64,000 nucleotides of DNA from Izhakiella australiensis (GTDB taxonomy: Bacteria > Pseudomonadota > Gammaproteobacteria > Enterobacterales > Enterobacteriaceae), in NCBI RefSeq assembly GCF_002006995.1, contig NZ_MRUL01000010.1:62001-126000 (forward strand), in the 5' to 3' direction. The position numbers were made by a program, and so were the translations under genes. Below are positions 32,617-41,007 of this stretch, in pieces. The notes under the pieces are model-generated. The model worked only from the letters and a program-made list of their open reading frames with translations. It was not told the DNA's origin and did not search any database. How positions within the stretch are numbered: the first letter of the stretch is position 1; each line of letters begins with the position of its first letter.

Positions 32617-34050
32617 ATGAAGCAAGGCTTGCAACTCCGGCTCAGTCAGCAGCTCGCCATGACACCTCAGCTACAGCAGGCTATTCGCTTGCTGCAGCTT
32701 TCAACGCTTGAACTTCAGCAGGAAATCCAGCTGGCGCTTGAAAGCAACCCGCTTCTGGAACAAACCGAAACTAACGACGAAATCGATACCCGCGCAGTGC
32801 CGGAGAATGACGACTTAGACACCCGTGAGGCACTTGAACAAAAAGAGATGCCGGACGAGCTGCCTCTGGACGCGACCTGGGATGAGATTTACACCGCAGG
32901 AACCCCCTCCGGAACGGGAACCGACTATCACGACGAAGAGCTGCCGGTTTATCAGGGCGAAACCACGCTAACGCTGCATGACTACTTAATGTGGCAGGTT
33001 GAGCTCACGCCCTTTTCCGAGACTGACCGGGCAATAGCCACTTCGATTGTTGATGCCGTTGACGATACCGGTTATCTGACCGTATCGCTGGAAGACATAC
33101 TCGACAGCATTGGCAACGACGAGCTGGAGATGGAAGAGGTCGAGGCGGTACTAAAACGTATTCAGCGCTTCGATCCTGTTGGCGTCGCCGCCCGTGACCT
33201 GCGCGATTGCCTGCTGGTGCAGCTTTCGCAGTTTGTTGCCGAAACGCCCTGGCTAAAAGAAGCGCGCATGGTGGTCAGTGAGCATTTAGATCTGCTGGCA
33301 AATCATGACTTTCGCACCCTGATGCGCGTCTCGCGGCTCAAAGAAGACGCGCTTAAAGGCGCCATGCGGCTTATCCAGTCGCTCGATCCTCGTCCGGGCC
33401 AGTCGATCAATACCAGCGAACCGGAATACGTCATTCCCGATGTGCTGGTACGCAAAGTTCAGGACCGCTGGTTAGTAGAGCTGAACGCCGATAGCATTCC
33501 GCGACTCAAAATTAACCAGCAGTATGCCGCACTCGGCAACAGCACCCGCAGCGATAGCGACAACCAGTTTATTCGCAGCAATCTGCAGGAAGCCCGCTGG
33601 CTGATCAAAAGCCTTGAGAGCCGTAATGAAACCTTGCTAAAAGTGTCGCGCTGCATTGTAGAACAGCAGCAGGCGTTCTTTGACCAGGGCGAAGAATATA
33701 TGCGTCCAATGGTGCTGGCGGACATCGCCAGCGCGGTGGACATGCACGAGTCAACTATCTCCCGGGTTACCACGCAAAAGTATCTGCACAGCCCGCGCGG
33801 TATTTTTGAACTTAAATACTTTTTCTCCAGCCACGTTAACACCGAAAGCGGCGGTGAAGCATCTTCAACAGCGATTCGCGCACTGGTGAAAAAATTTGTC
33901 TCAGCGGAAAACCCCGCTAAGCCCCTCAGCGACAGCAAGCTGACTACCCTGCTCTCGGAACAGGGCATCATGGTAGCGCGCCGCACTGTCGCGAAATATC
34001 GTGAATCTTTATCCATCCCGCCCTCAAACCAGCGTAAACGTCTGGTCTGA
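32617..34050 (+). CDS. rpoN: RNA polymerase sigma-54 factor
   Basis: Sigma-54 directs RNA polymerase to -24/-12 promoters that need an enhancer-binding ATPase, for example nitrogen-regulated genes. The 477 residues equal E. coli. The Gln/Leu-rich activator region I ([20 protein letters not shown]), an acidic region II and the RpoN box [12 protein letters not shown] near the C-terminus are all visible. hpf, ptsN, rapZ and npr follow in the same direction. Confidence 0.98.
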   Translation: MKQGLQLRLSQQLAMTPQLQQAIRLLQLSTLELQQEIQLALESNPLLEQTETNDEIDTRAVPENDDLDTREALEQKEMPDELPLDATWDEIYTAGTPSGTGTDYHDEELPVYQGETTLTLHDYLMWQVELTPFSETDRAIATSIVDAVDDTGYLTVSLEDILDSIGNDELEMEEVEAVLKRIQRFDPVGVAARDLRDCLLVQLSQFVAETPWLKEARMVVSEHLDLLANHDFRTLMRVSRLKEDALKGAMRLIQSLDPRPGQSINTSEPEYVIPDVLVRKVQDRWLVELNADSIPRLKINQQYAALGNSTRSDSDNQFIRSNLQEARWLIKSLESRNETLLKVSRCIVEQQQAFFDQGEEYMRPMVLADIASAVDMHESTISRVTTQKYLHSPRGIFELKYFFSSHVNTESGGEASSTAIRALVKKFVSAENPAKPLSDSKLTTLLSEQGIMVARRTVAKYRESLSIPPSNQRKRLV

Positions 34051-34072
34051 ACGAACTGATAAGGAAGCAACT

Positions 34073-34360
34073 ATGCAGCTAAATATCACTGGGCAAAATG
34101 TCGAAATCACCGATGCATTACGTGAATTCGTTAATACTAAGTTTGCCAAACTGGAACAATTTTTTGACAGAATTAATCAGGTCTATATTGTTCTAAAGGT
34201 AGAGAAGCTTTCGCAGATAGCGGAAGCCACGCTGCACGTAAATGGAGGCGAGCTGCATGCAACCTCAGAAGAGCGAGATATGTATGCTTCTATTGATGGC
34301 TTAGTTGATAAACTGGCTCGCCAGCTAAACAAACATAAAGATAAACTGAAACAGCACTAA
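34073..34360 (+). CDS. hpf: Ribosome hibernation promoting factor
   Basis: Short-form HPF converts 70S ribosomes into 100S dimers in stationary phase. The 95 residues start MQLNITGQNVEITDALREFV, identical in length to E. coli, with the acidic-free basic C-terminus KHKDKLKQH. The longest open frame begins 24 codons earlier inside rpoN but the AAGGAAG before 34073 and alignment fix this start. Confidence 0.96.
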   Translation: MQLNITGQNVEITDALREFVNTKFAKLEQFFDRINQVYIVLKVEKLSQIAEATLHVNGGELHATSEERDMYASIDGLVDKLARQLNKHKDKLKQH

Positions 34361-34423
34361 CCTTAGCAAATAGCGACACAACGGGCACGGCGCCATAAGG
34401 CGACATTCCGCCCAGTAACCCAT

Positions 34424-34502
34424 CGGCTCGCCCTTGAGGCGAGCCGTTAATCAATCAGGCGTACGTTGGGTTGAACCTGACGCAGTACTGACCCAGGGTT
34501 CA
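34424..34502 (+). other. Two hairpins in the hpf-ptsN spacer
   Basis: GGCTCGCC/GGCGAGCC (34424-34444) is followed by a weaker TGAACCT/GGGTTCA pair (34472-34502). Neither has a T run, so full termination is unlikely. They may set the relative mRNA levels of hpf and the nitrogen PTS genes. Confidence 0.5.
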
Positions 34503-34557
34503 GGGATGAGTAATGTAAAGCAATACACCAGGCGTAAATGAACACCTAAGTGAAACT

Positions 34558-35043
34558 ATGATGAATACTGATCAAACACTGGAACTTAACGTGGTACTAA
34601 GCCAGGCCTGCACCCGCAGCGGTGTGCATTGCCAGAGTAAGAAAAGGGCGCTGGAGATTATCAGCGAACTGGCCGCGCAGCAGCTGAACCTGCCTCACCA
34701 GACTATTTTCGAATCAATACTTACCCGCGAGCGCATGGGCAGTACCGGTATTGGTAACGGCATTGCCATTCCGCACGGCAAGCTGGAGGAGGACACGTTA
34801 CGCGCCGTTGGCGTGTTCATTCGTCTCGATCAGCCCATTGCTTTTGACGCTATTGATAACCAGCCAGTCGATCTGCTGTTTGCATTGCTGGTGCCGGCGG
34901 ATCAGTGTAAGACGCATTTGCACACCCTGTCGCTGGTGGCAAAGCGCCTGGCCGATAAATCAATCTGCCGTCGTCTGCGCGCCGCGCAAAATGATGAAGA
35001 GCTCTATCAGATAATCACAGAAGGTAATGAAGAAAATCAGTAA
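34558..35043 (+). CDS. ptsN: Nitrogen PTS EIIA protein
   Basis: EIIA-Ntr is the output of the nitrogen phosphotransferase relay PtsP-NPr-PtsN and regulates K+ transport and other targets. The 161 residues (E. coli 163) have the phosphorylated histidine in GNGIAIPHGKL, near residue 73. Start at ATG 34558 or the next codon, also ATG. It lies downstream of rpoN and hpf and 30 bp before rapZ. Confidence 0.97.
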   Translation: MMNTDQTLELNVVLSQACTRSGVHCQSKKRALEIISELAAQQLNLPHQTIFESILTRERMGSTGIGNGIAIPHGKLEEDTLRAVGVFIRLDQPIAFDAIDNQPVDLLFALLVPADQCKTHLHTLSLVAKRLADKSICRRLRAAQNDEELYQIITEGNEENQ

Positions 35044-35073
35044 GGCAGTCTGCTGCAACTCAGGAGAAAGCAC

Positions 35074-35928
35074 ATGGTGCTGATGATCGTCAGTGGTCGA
35101 TCGGGGTCAGGTAAGTCCGTTGCCCTGCGCGCACTTGAAGACATGGGGTTTTATTGTGTAGATAATTTGCCGGTGGAGCTGCTGCCCGCGCTAGCCAACT
35201 CGCTGACCGAACGGCAAACCTCCGCGGCGGTGAGCATAGACGTGCGCAACATGCCGGAGACGCCGGAAATTCTGGAAACCGCGCTGACCGATCTCCCCGG
35301 TACTTTCTCGCCGCAGCTGCTGTTTCTTGATGCCGATCGCAGCACTTTAATCCGGCGCTACAGCGATACGCGCCGACTGCATCCGCTCTCCAGCAAAAAC
35401 CTGTCGCTGGAAAGCGCCATTGATGAAGAAAATAAACTGCTGGAGCCTTTGCGCTCCAGAGCTGACCTGATTATCGACACCTCCGAAATGTCAGTCCACG
35501 AACTGGCGGAAATGCTGCGCACCCGGCTACTGGGCAAACGCGAGCGCGAACTGACGATGGTGTTTGAATCCTTCGGTTTTAAACACGGCATTCCCATTGA
35601 TGCCGACTATGTATTTGACGTACGTTTTTTACCTAATCCACACTGGGACCCGAAACTACGCCCGATGACCGGACTGGACAGGCCGGTCGCGGCCTTCCTC
35701 GATCGCCACACGGAAGTTCATAATTTTATTTATCAGACGCGCAGCTACCTGGAACTGTGGTTGCCGATGCTTGAGACCAATAATCGTAGCTATCTCACCG
35801 TCGCCATTGGATGCACCGGCGGAAAGCACCGTTCGGTTTATATCGCAGAGCAGCTGGCTGATTATTTCCGCTCACGCGGCAAAAACGTCCAGTCCCGCCA
35901 CCGGACCCTGGAAAAACGTAAATCATGA
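35074..35928 (+). CDS. rapZ: RNase adapter protein RapZ
   Basis: RapZ binds the sRNA GlmZ and targets it to RNase E, controlling GlmS and so amino-sugar supply. The 284 residues equal E. coli, with Walker [22 protein letters not shown] at the N-terminus and a basic C-terminal tail ([10 protein letters not shown]) that binds RNA. Its stop overlaps the npr start as ATGA. Confidence 0.97.
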   Translation: MVLMIVSGRSGSGKSVALRALEDMGFYCVDNLPVELLPALANSLTERQTSAAVSIDVRNMPETPEILETALTDLPGTFSPQLLFLDADRSTLIRRYSDTRRLHPLSSKNLSLESAIDEENKLLEPLRSRADLIIDTSEMSVHELAEMLRTRLLGKRERELTMVFESFGFKHGIPIDADYVFDVRFLPNPHWDPKLRPMTGLDRPVAAFLDRHTEVHNFIYQTRSYLELWLPMLETNNRSYLTVAIGCTGGKHRSVYIAEQLADYFRSRGKNVQSRHRTLEKRKS

Positions 35929-36197
35929 CCGTTAAGCAAACCGTTGAAATTAAAAATAAGCTGGGTATGCACGCCCGCCCGGCAATGAAGCTTTTCGAAC
36001 TGGTGCAAAGTTTTGACGCAGAGGTTTTGCTGCGCAATGAAAGCGGTACAGAAGCCGAAGCCAGCAGCGTGATCGCTCTGCTGATGCTGGACTCGGCAAA
36101 AGGGGGCCACATTGAAATAGAGGCCAGCGGCCCCGAAGAGCAGCAGGCGCTGGCCGCCGTCATCGAGCTGTTTGATGCCGGTTTTGACGAAGATTAA
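35925..36197 (+). CDS. npr: Nitrogen PTS phosphocarrier protein NPr
   Basis: NPr (PtsO) is an HPr-like protein that passes phosphate from PtsP to PtsN. The 90 residues equal E. coli, with the active histidine in [15 protein letters not shown] near residue 16. Overlap with rapZ indicates coupling. It ends convergent with mtgA, 9 bp apart, with no obvious hairpin. Confidence 0.97.
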   Translation: MTVKQTVEIKNKLGMHARPAMKLFELVQSFDAEVLLRNESGTEAEASSVIALLMLDSAKGGHIEIEASGPEEQQALAAVIELFDAGFDED

Positions 36198-36206
36198 GAC
36201 AGTGAG

Positions 36207-36923
36207 TTATAGCAGCTTATGTTCGCGCAGGAAGCCTTCCCCACCCAGCTGACGCATCTGCCGCATGATCCACAGCTGGCGCTGGCGTAAATAAGCGGAA
36301 GGGGCATCAGCATGAAAGCGCAACGGGCTGGGCAATACCGCGGCCAGCAGCGCAGCCTCCGCTGAAGTCAGCTTACTGGCGGGCTTATGAAAATAGCGGC
36401 GCGACGCCTCTTCTACGCCAAATACGCCCTTACCAAATTCAGCCACGTTAAGATAGACGGTTAAAATACGCCGTTTGCTCCAGACGGTTTCAACGCCTAC
36501 GGTGAGCCCGGCTTCCAGCCCTTTACGCACCCAGCTATGACCATCCCAAAGAAACACGTTCTTAGCCGTCTGCTGAGAAATCGTTGACGCGCCGCGCATC
36601 TGTCCGTCACGGCCGTCATCCAGCACTGACTCAATGGCTTCAACATCAAAACCCCAGTGAACAGGAAACTTTTGATCTTCTGAAGCGATAACTGCCAGCT
36701 TCATCCAGGGTGATATCTCATCGCTGCCAACCCAGTCAGAGTGAGCTACATAGCCGAAGTCGCCCCGTAGCCACGCGCCGATTTGACGCTCAGCCATCAC
36801 CGCGGAAAACGGCACCGGTAAGAAAGCAAAGAGTATGATGCCTGCCGCCCAGATCGCCAGAATGCCCAGAACAGCTCTGATTATCAGGCTTTTCACTCGC
36901 CGCCAACCGTTCCCTTTTTTCAA
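36207..36923 (-). CDS. mtgA: Monofunctional biosynthetic peptidoglycan transglycosylase
   Basis: MtgA is a GT51 glycosyltransferase that polymerises lipid II glycan strands. It has an N-terminal membrane segment (about 15-35), the catalytic glutamates in [12 protein letters not shown] and [12 protein letters not shown], and the [13 protein letters not shown] motif. The start is TTG at 36921-36923 ([13 protein letters not shown]), following GGAGA; this gives 238 residues (E. coli 242). Upstream the open frame continues but is not conserved. E. coli elbB, expected upstream, is absent. Confidence 0.94.
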   Translation of the reverse strand: MKKGNGWRRVKSLIIRAVLGILAIWAAGIILFAFLPVPFSAVMAERQIGAWLRGDFGYVAHSDWVGSDEISPWMKLAVIASEDQKFPVHWGFDVEAIESVLDDGRDGQMRGASTISQQTAKNVFLWDGHSWVRKGLEAGLTVGVETVWSKRRILTVYLNVAEFGKGVFGVEEASRRYFHKPASKLTSAEAALLAAVLPSPLRFHADAPSAYLRQRQLWIMRQMRQLGGEGFLREHKLL

Positions 36924-37341
36924 AATGTGTTCTCCGGGGTGAATTGCCAGCAATCCAGATAAATGGCAAGAACCTGCAAGGTCATCGACAGGCTGTAAGT
37001 TTACCTTCAGCACGACGTCTTTTTACGCGATTAAGCGATGCTATCAACTACTCGTCCGCAGTCTATTGCATCATCTGCGATATGCCAACTGCGCGGCGCT
37101 TTTGCTATGGCTGCCAGCGGCCGGGCTAACTGTTAAAAAGCGCAATATTCACTACAATGATTAGTTAACCCATTTAATCAATAACGTTTAACATCATTTT
37201 TTCCCGCCCTCGATTTTTCCTGGTTTATTCAAAAAAACCACTTAACTATTCATCATTTGTTACGACACAAACCTGTACATTATGAAGATATGCTTCGCAA
37301 AAGCTGCCGACATATCGCCATAAAATCCCCCCGGGCTCGAC

Positions 37342-37364
37342 GACAAGTTGCCGCTTAACTTGTC
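37342..37364. repeat. Inverted repeat GACAAGTT-N7-AACTTGTC
   Basis: A perfect 8-bp inverted repeat in the gene-free gap upstream of mtgA. It has no T run. It may be an operator or a remnant structure; function unknown. Confidence 0.5.
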
Positions 37365-37656
37365 AAAATAACCGGCAGACGCAAAAAAAACTATTTTTTT
37401 AAAATACATAAAGTTGCAATGAGATTGCCGTCTATTTTTTAATAAAGAAGCACAAATTAATTGCAGATTTTGTATGAAAACCGGTTAGTTAAACCTGTCA
37501 TTGCTTTAATTGGCACAAGCGGTCAAATTTAATCCGATCGCCCGTGCAAAATGATTAGCTGCTTGACAGTATCAGTAAATTAATGTTTCCTATACCTGCA
37601 CGTGGTCCTACATCACACATTTTAATGGTTCTTTAACCTGGCCTGACAAAATTTGC

Positions 37657-37662
37657 TACTGT
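37657..37662 (+). promoter_or_regulatory. arcZ extended -10 promoter element
   Basis: TACTGT preceded by TGC gives an extended -10 element, with the expected start near 37670. That start would give an RNA of about 121 nt ending at the downstream T run, the reported size of E. coli ArcZ. The -35 region is weak. Confidence 0.5.
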
Positions 37663-37669
37663 AGTGACT

Positions 37670-37791
37670 AGACGTTTTATCCAATACCGCCCGACGCAGC
37701 CAGACTCTAACTATCAGATTGCGTCGGTCATAGTTTCCCTGGTGTTGGCGCAGTATTCGCGCACCCCGGCCTCGGCTGGGGTCATTTTTTT
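37670..37791 (+). ncRNA. arcZ: Hfq-dependent small RNA ArcZ
   Basis: The 3' half matches the conserved processed part of ArcZ from memory: TTTCCCTGGTGTTGGCGC is followed by CAGTATTCGCGCACCCCGG, then the terminator stem and eight T at about 37784-37792. The 5' half is not conserved, as usual for ArcZ. ArcZ activates rpoS and represses flhDC and others. In E. coli it is repressed by ArcA-P and targets arcB, forming a feedback loop. It is transcribed convergently with arcB and its tail overlaps the last codons of arcB by about 10 nt. The 5' end is predicted, not mapped. Confidence 0.9.
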
Positions 37792-40124
37792 TCTACGCCA
37801 GCCAACCAGTTGCGCAGTACGGCAACATCATGCCGCCACTCTGTTTTTAATTCTTCCACCCATTCCTGAACGTTATCCCACCACGCCGGCAGCTCGGGGC
37901 TTTGGATCTGTTTTGCCAGCTGCTGCAAATGCACCAGGCCAACCGACCCCGCCGCGCCCTTAATCTTATGGCCTTCCTCAGCAATGCCTTTCTGGTCGCG
38001 CGCCATCATGTTGGAATCCAGCACCTCCAGGTACCCCGGCATCATCTTTTCAAATATTGCCAGGCTCTGGTGAACCAGCGAAGGCCCGACCAGCTCAATG
38101 TATTGCTCCAGCACCGTCAGATCTAAGAGTGCCGTCTGCCCCGATTCATTCGCAGCCTCAGGCTGCGTTTCAGCGGCAGCGTCTTGCTGAACATCCCAGT
38201 ACTTTTTGATCATCGCCGCCAGCGCCGGCACCGCAAGCGGCTTACTCAGCACATCGTTCATTCCGGCATCAAGATACTCTTTTTTATCTTTGAGCACGTT
38301 TGCCGTCAGCGCTATTAGCGGCGGCAGTTCCTGGTTTGCATGACGCCGACGGATCTCTCTGGCAACCTCCATACCGCTCATATCAGGCAGCTGAATGTCC
38401 AGTAAAACCAGGTCGAACTCCTGCGGATCAAACATATCCAGCGCCGCCTGCCCCGTCATCGCCACTTCAACGCTGCTACCGAGCTTTTCCAGTACCGAAC
38501 GCGCGACAATAACGTTAAGCTCGATATCTTCTACCAGCAGAACGTTGAGCGCCGGCAGCGGCATTTCATCGGCGGATTCGGCGTCATCCACTTCTTCAGC
38601 GGCGCGCGGGGCATGAATAGTCAAAGAAAAGCATGCGCCTTCGCCCGGCACGCTGCGTACGCTGATATCGCCGCCCATGCTCTGGGCCAGTCGACGGGAA
38701 ACCGCCAGACCAATCCCGGTGCCGGTAGCAGGCTTACCGCCATGCTGATCTTTTACCTGATAATACATGGCGAAGATTTTATCCTGCTCGTCTTCGGGGA
38801 TCCCCATGCCGGAGTCCTCAACCTCGAAACGCAGGCTATCTTCGCCCTGGTAGGCGACCCGCACCACAATCTCGCCCTGGCGGGTAAACTTCACCGCATT
38901 ACCGATCAGGTTCCACAGAATCTGCCGCAGACGCGTACCGTCAGTGATAATTTGGTGCGGCAGCGGCAAAACTGGCGCCATCACAAATTTCAGGCCTTTC
39001 GGCTGCGCCAGCAGGCCAGACAGGTTCTCAAGGTCGGCAAGGAAGCTGGTAAAATCGATCGGCTGTAAATCGAGCTGTACCTTACGACGCTCAATTTTAT
39101 CCATCTCGATAACATCATTAAAAATATTGCCAAGGGTGACGGCCGACACGTGGATAGTTTTCAGGTACTTAAGCTGTTCCTGATTTAATTCGGTATCCAG
39201 CAGAATACGGCTCAGGCCGACAATGCCATTAAGCGGCGTACGCAGCTCGTGGCTGATCGTTGAGATAAAGGTAGTCTTTTCCCGGCTGGCATTTTCCAGT
39301 GCGTCCTGATAGCGCTTACGCTCGGTAATATCGCGTCCGAATCCCATCAGGCCGCTACGCTTACCAACCCTGTCGTAATAGGGGACTTTACGAATTTCAA
39401 AACAGGCTTTGCGCCCGTCCGGATATTGCAGCCACTGCTCGTAGGTCAGCGAAACGTTATGACGGAAAACTTTCTCATCGGTTTCCATCACCTTGGTCGC
39501 CGCCTCTTCATCGTAGACGTCTTCTGGCGACAGGCCGATCAGCTGCTTTTCACTTTTACCGGTAAGCAGTTCCACCGCCCGGTTGCAGCCGGAAAACTGC
39601 TGATCGCTATTGCGATAGAATACCAGGTCAGGGGAAGCATCGAGAAAAGAACGCAGAAAGGTTGATTGCTGCTCCAGCTCGATCTGCGCTTGTTCGCGCC
39701 GCGCCATTTCTTCCTTAAGCTTTTCGACGACCAGCAGGCGCGCTTCTTCAGCCTTGATGCGGTCGGCTATCTCCTGATTCAGCCGGGTAATGGTATCCTG
39801 CATTTGCTGGTTTAATTCCATATCGCGCTGGCGCATTTCTCCCAGCTTGTCGACCAGACGCGCCAGCCGCTGCCGTGATTCCTCCAGCTGCTCCACCACA
39901 ACCGACAGAAAGTAGACAGCCCAGGGGGTAATCAGCAGACCAAAAAATACCGAGCGCACCACATCAATACTTTCGACGCGACCGTGTAAAAGCATGGTCA
40001 CCGCCATCTGAACAACCATCGCCAGCACCACCAGCACGGAAGCCAGCAGCAGGGAAAAACGCACCAGCCCGAGTTTAACCATCAGGTCAACGTAGTATTG
40101 CGCCAGCAATCTAATCTGTTTCAT
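37782..40124 (-). CDS. arcB: Aerobic respiration control sensor kinase ArcB
   Basis: ArcB is the tripartite hybrid kinase that senses quinone redox state and phosphorylates ArcA. The 780 residues (E. coli 778) show two membrane segments (about 22-77), a coiled coil, a PAS domain holding the two redox cysteines (FSGCNRA near 180 and GRKACFEIR near 241), the H-box ISTISHELRTPLNGI, the receiver aspartate VLLDIQLPD and the Hpt histidine EEGHKIKGAAGS. All phospho-sites are intact. Neighbours elbB and yhcC of E. coli are missing on both sides. Confidence 0.98.
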   Translation of the reverse strand: MKQIRLLAQYYVDLMVKLGLVRFSLLLASVLVVLAMVVQMAVTMLLHGRVESIDVVRSVFFGLLITPWAVYFLSVVVEQLEESRQRLARLVDKLGEMRQRDMELNQQMQDTITRLNQEIADRIKAEEARLLVVEKLKEEMARREQAQIELEQQSTFLRSFLDASPDLVFYRNSDQQFSGCNRAVELLTGKSEKQLIGLSPEDVYDEEAATKVMETDEKVFRHNVSLTYEQWLQYPDGRKACFEIRKVPYYDRVGKRSGLMGFGRDITERKRYQDALENASREKTTFISTISHELRTPLNGIVGLSRILLDTELNQEQLKYLKTIHVSAVTLGNIFNDVIEMDKIERRKVQLDLQPIDFTSFLADLENLSGLLAQPKGLKFVMAPVLPLPHQIITDGTRLRQILWNLIGNAVKFTRQGEIVVRVAYQGEDSLRFEVEDSGMGIPEDEQDKIFAMYYQVKDQHGGKPATGTGIGLAVSRRLAQSMGGDISVRSVPGEGACFSLTIHAPRAAEEVDDAESADEMPLPALNVLLVEDIELNVIVARSVLEKLGSSVEVAMTGQAALDMFDPQEFDLVLLDIQLPDMSGMEVAREIRRRHANQELPPLIALTANVLKDKKEYLDAGMNDVLSKPLAVPALAAMIKKYWDVQQDAAAETQPEAANESGQTALLDLTVLEQYIELVGPSLVHQSLAIFEKMMPGYLEVLDSNMMARDQKGIAEEGHKIKGAAGSVGLVHLQQLAKQIQSPELPAWWDNVQEWVEELKTEWRHDVAVLRNWLAGVEKK

Positions 40125-40552
40125 ATGTCCGTCCTGACAACAAGATGCGGTTAATCATACCGTATAACTGACGCTCACGCCTTTGTGCAGCGCGATTCCG
40201 TTAGTCCGTCGCCGAATACATTTTCGGCGAAAAACCGTGACTTTCTGCACCATCAGAGTGCATTAAATGAATTATTTAGCACTGACCTTATCCGGCTATT
40301 GACTAATTTCATTAACCGCATAATCTGAGCAACCGGGCTGAATATGTTCGCCCTCACACCACTGTTGATTTACTGTACGATATCGCATGATTTTCGTCCC
40401 GCACCGCTTTTATCCAAACGAATAAAAATTCACAATAAACGCTATTCCAGTCACTAACCCGGTGATTAATTTTACTAATACTGACTACCGCTTTAATGCA
40501 AATAAGCACTCAGCATAAAAACAGTTTTTTTATAGGGCTGGAATAAATATTT

Positions 40553-40567
40553 AAGCATATTATGCTG
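40553..40567 (+). promoter_or_regulatory. Lrp-like binding site upstream of gltBD
   Basis: The 15-mer AAGCATATTATGCTG matches the Lrp consensus YAGHAWATTWTDCTR at 14 of 15 positions and is a palindrome (AGCATA-T-TATGCT). gltBDF is a classic Lrp-activated operon in E. coli, where Lrp binds well upstream of the promoter. Here it lies about 300 bp before the predicted -10 element. Confidence 0.65.
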
Positions 40568-40855
40568 GATAAAAAAGCAATGGCAGCATAACGATGAACT
40601 ATGCATCCTGCTGGATAGTGAGACAGCTCACATAATCCACCTGCATGACACTATGATGAAGTTAAGAAAAAAAGACAATAAATTAAGTTAAATCAATAAG
40701 ATAAATTCAAATAAAGTTATAAAGTTCGATTAACAAGCCTATTTGACCTGACTACGCTTTCCCGATAAGTTGGAAATCCGCTGGAAGCTTTCTGGATGGG
40801 TGCTTGACCCATCATAATTATGCAGTAATTGAGATTCCCTCAGAAGCAAGTCCTC

Positions 40856-40861
40856 TATACT
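40856..40861 (+). promoter_or_regulatory. Putative gltB -10 element
   Basis: TATACT lies 44 nt before a leader ORF and about 135 nt before gltB. No good -35 at 17 bp is seen, which fits an activator-dependent promoter such as Lrp-controlled gltB. Confidence 0.45.
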
Positions 40862-40899
40862 TGTCTGAACGATGCGCAAAACAGGAAGAAGGGTGACCA

Positions 40900-41007
40900 A
40901 TGTGTAAGCGTGGATGCGCAAACCCGTCACCGGCCCTTTCTATGCCTGACCGCCGTCGGAATCGGGAGTCCACAGAGCCTGGGGAGGTTCACAAATATGT
41001 TGTATGA
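40900..41007 (+). CDS. Leader ORF overlapping the gltB start
   Basis: A 35-codon ORF begins with ATG at 40900, 6 nt after a purine-rich GGAAGAAGGGTG ribosome-binding site, and ends with TGA at 41005-41007. It overlaps the gltB start (40997) by 11 nt in another frame, so a ribosome finishing it could reinitiate on gltB. Its sequence (MCKRGCANPSPALSMP, then PGEVHKYVV) resembles the extended N-terminus sometimes annotated for E. coli GltB (ALSVP and GEVH in common). That suggests a conserved short ORF. Expression is inferred, not shown. Confidence 0.5.
   Translation: MCKRGCANPSPALSMPDRRRNRESTEPGEVHKYVV

Larger units (their letters stand above)
36924..37669. other. A+T-rich gene-free gap between mtgA and arcZ
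   Basis: About 745 bp with no convincing gene. Individual 60-base lines fall to about 23-35% G+C, against more than 50% in the flanking genes. It holds the mtgA promoter region, an inverted repeat GACAAGTT-N7-AACTTGTC (37342-37364) and the arcZ promoter. I could not recognise any remnant of elbB, the gene found here in E. coli. Confidence 0.6.
40125..40899. other. A+T-rich gene-free region between arcB and gltB
   Basis: About 775 bp between divergent arcB and gltB with no recognisable gene; yhcC, which lies here in E. coli, is absent. Lines near 40681 fall to about 20% G+C. It includes a hairpin TCGCCGAA/TTCGGCGA (40209-40230) near the arcB side, an Lrp-like box, an IHF-like motif AATCAA-N4-ATA (40691-40703, one mismatch) and the gltB promoter region. 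Confidence 0.6.

Noticed and set aside
36944-37129. Plus-strand frame with several cysteines (CIIC and CYGC) in the gap upstream of mtgA
   Set aside because: It overlaps the mtgA 5' end on the other strand, has no ribosome-binding site and no recognisable family; the cysteine spacing is probably chance.
40209-40230. Hairpin TCGCCGAA/TTCGGCGA as a terminator
   Set aside because: Only a short A run follows and no gene ends next to it; it lies in the arcB upstream region.
40829-40996. N-terminal extension of gltB by 56 codons
   Set aside because: The 11-residue propeptide followed by the nucleophile Cys fixes MLYDKS as the start, and the distal extension is not conserved. The separate leader ORF in another frame is the better candidate.
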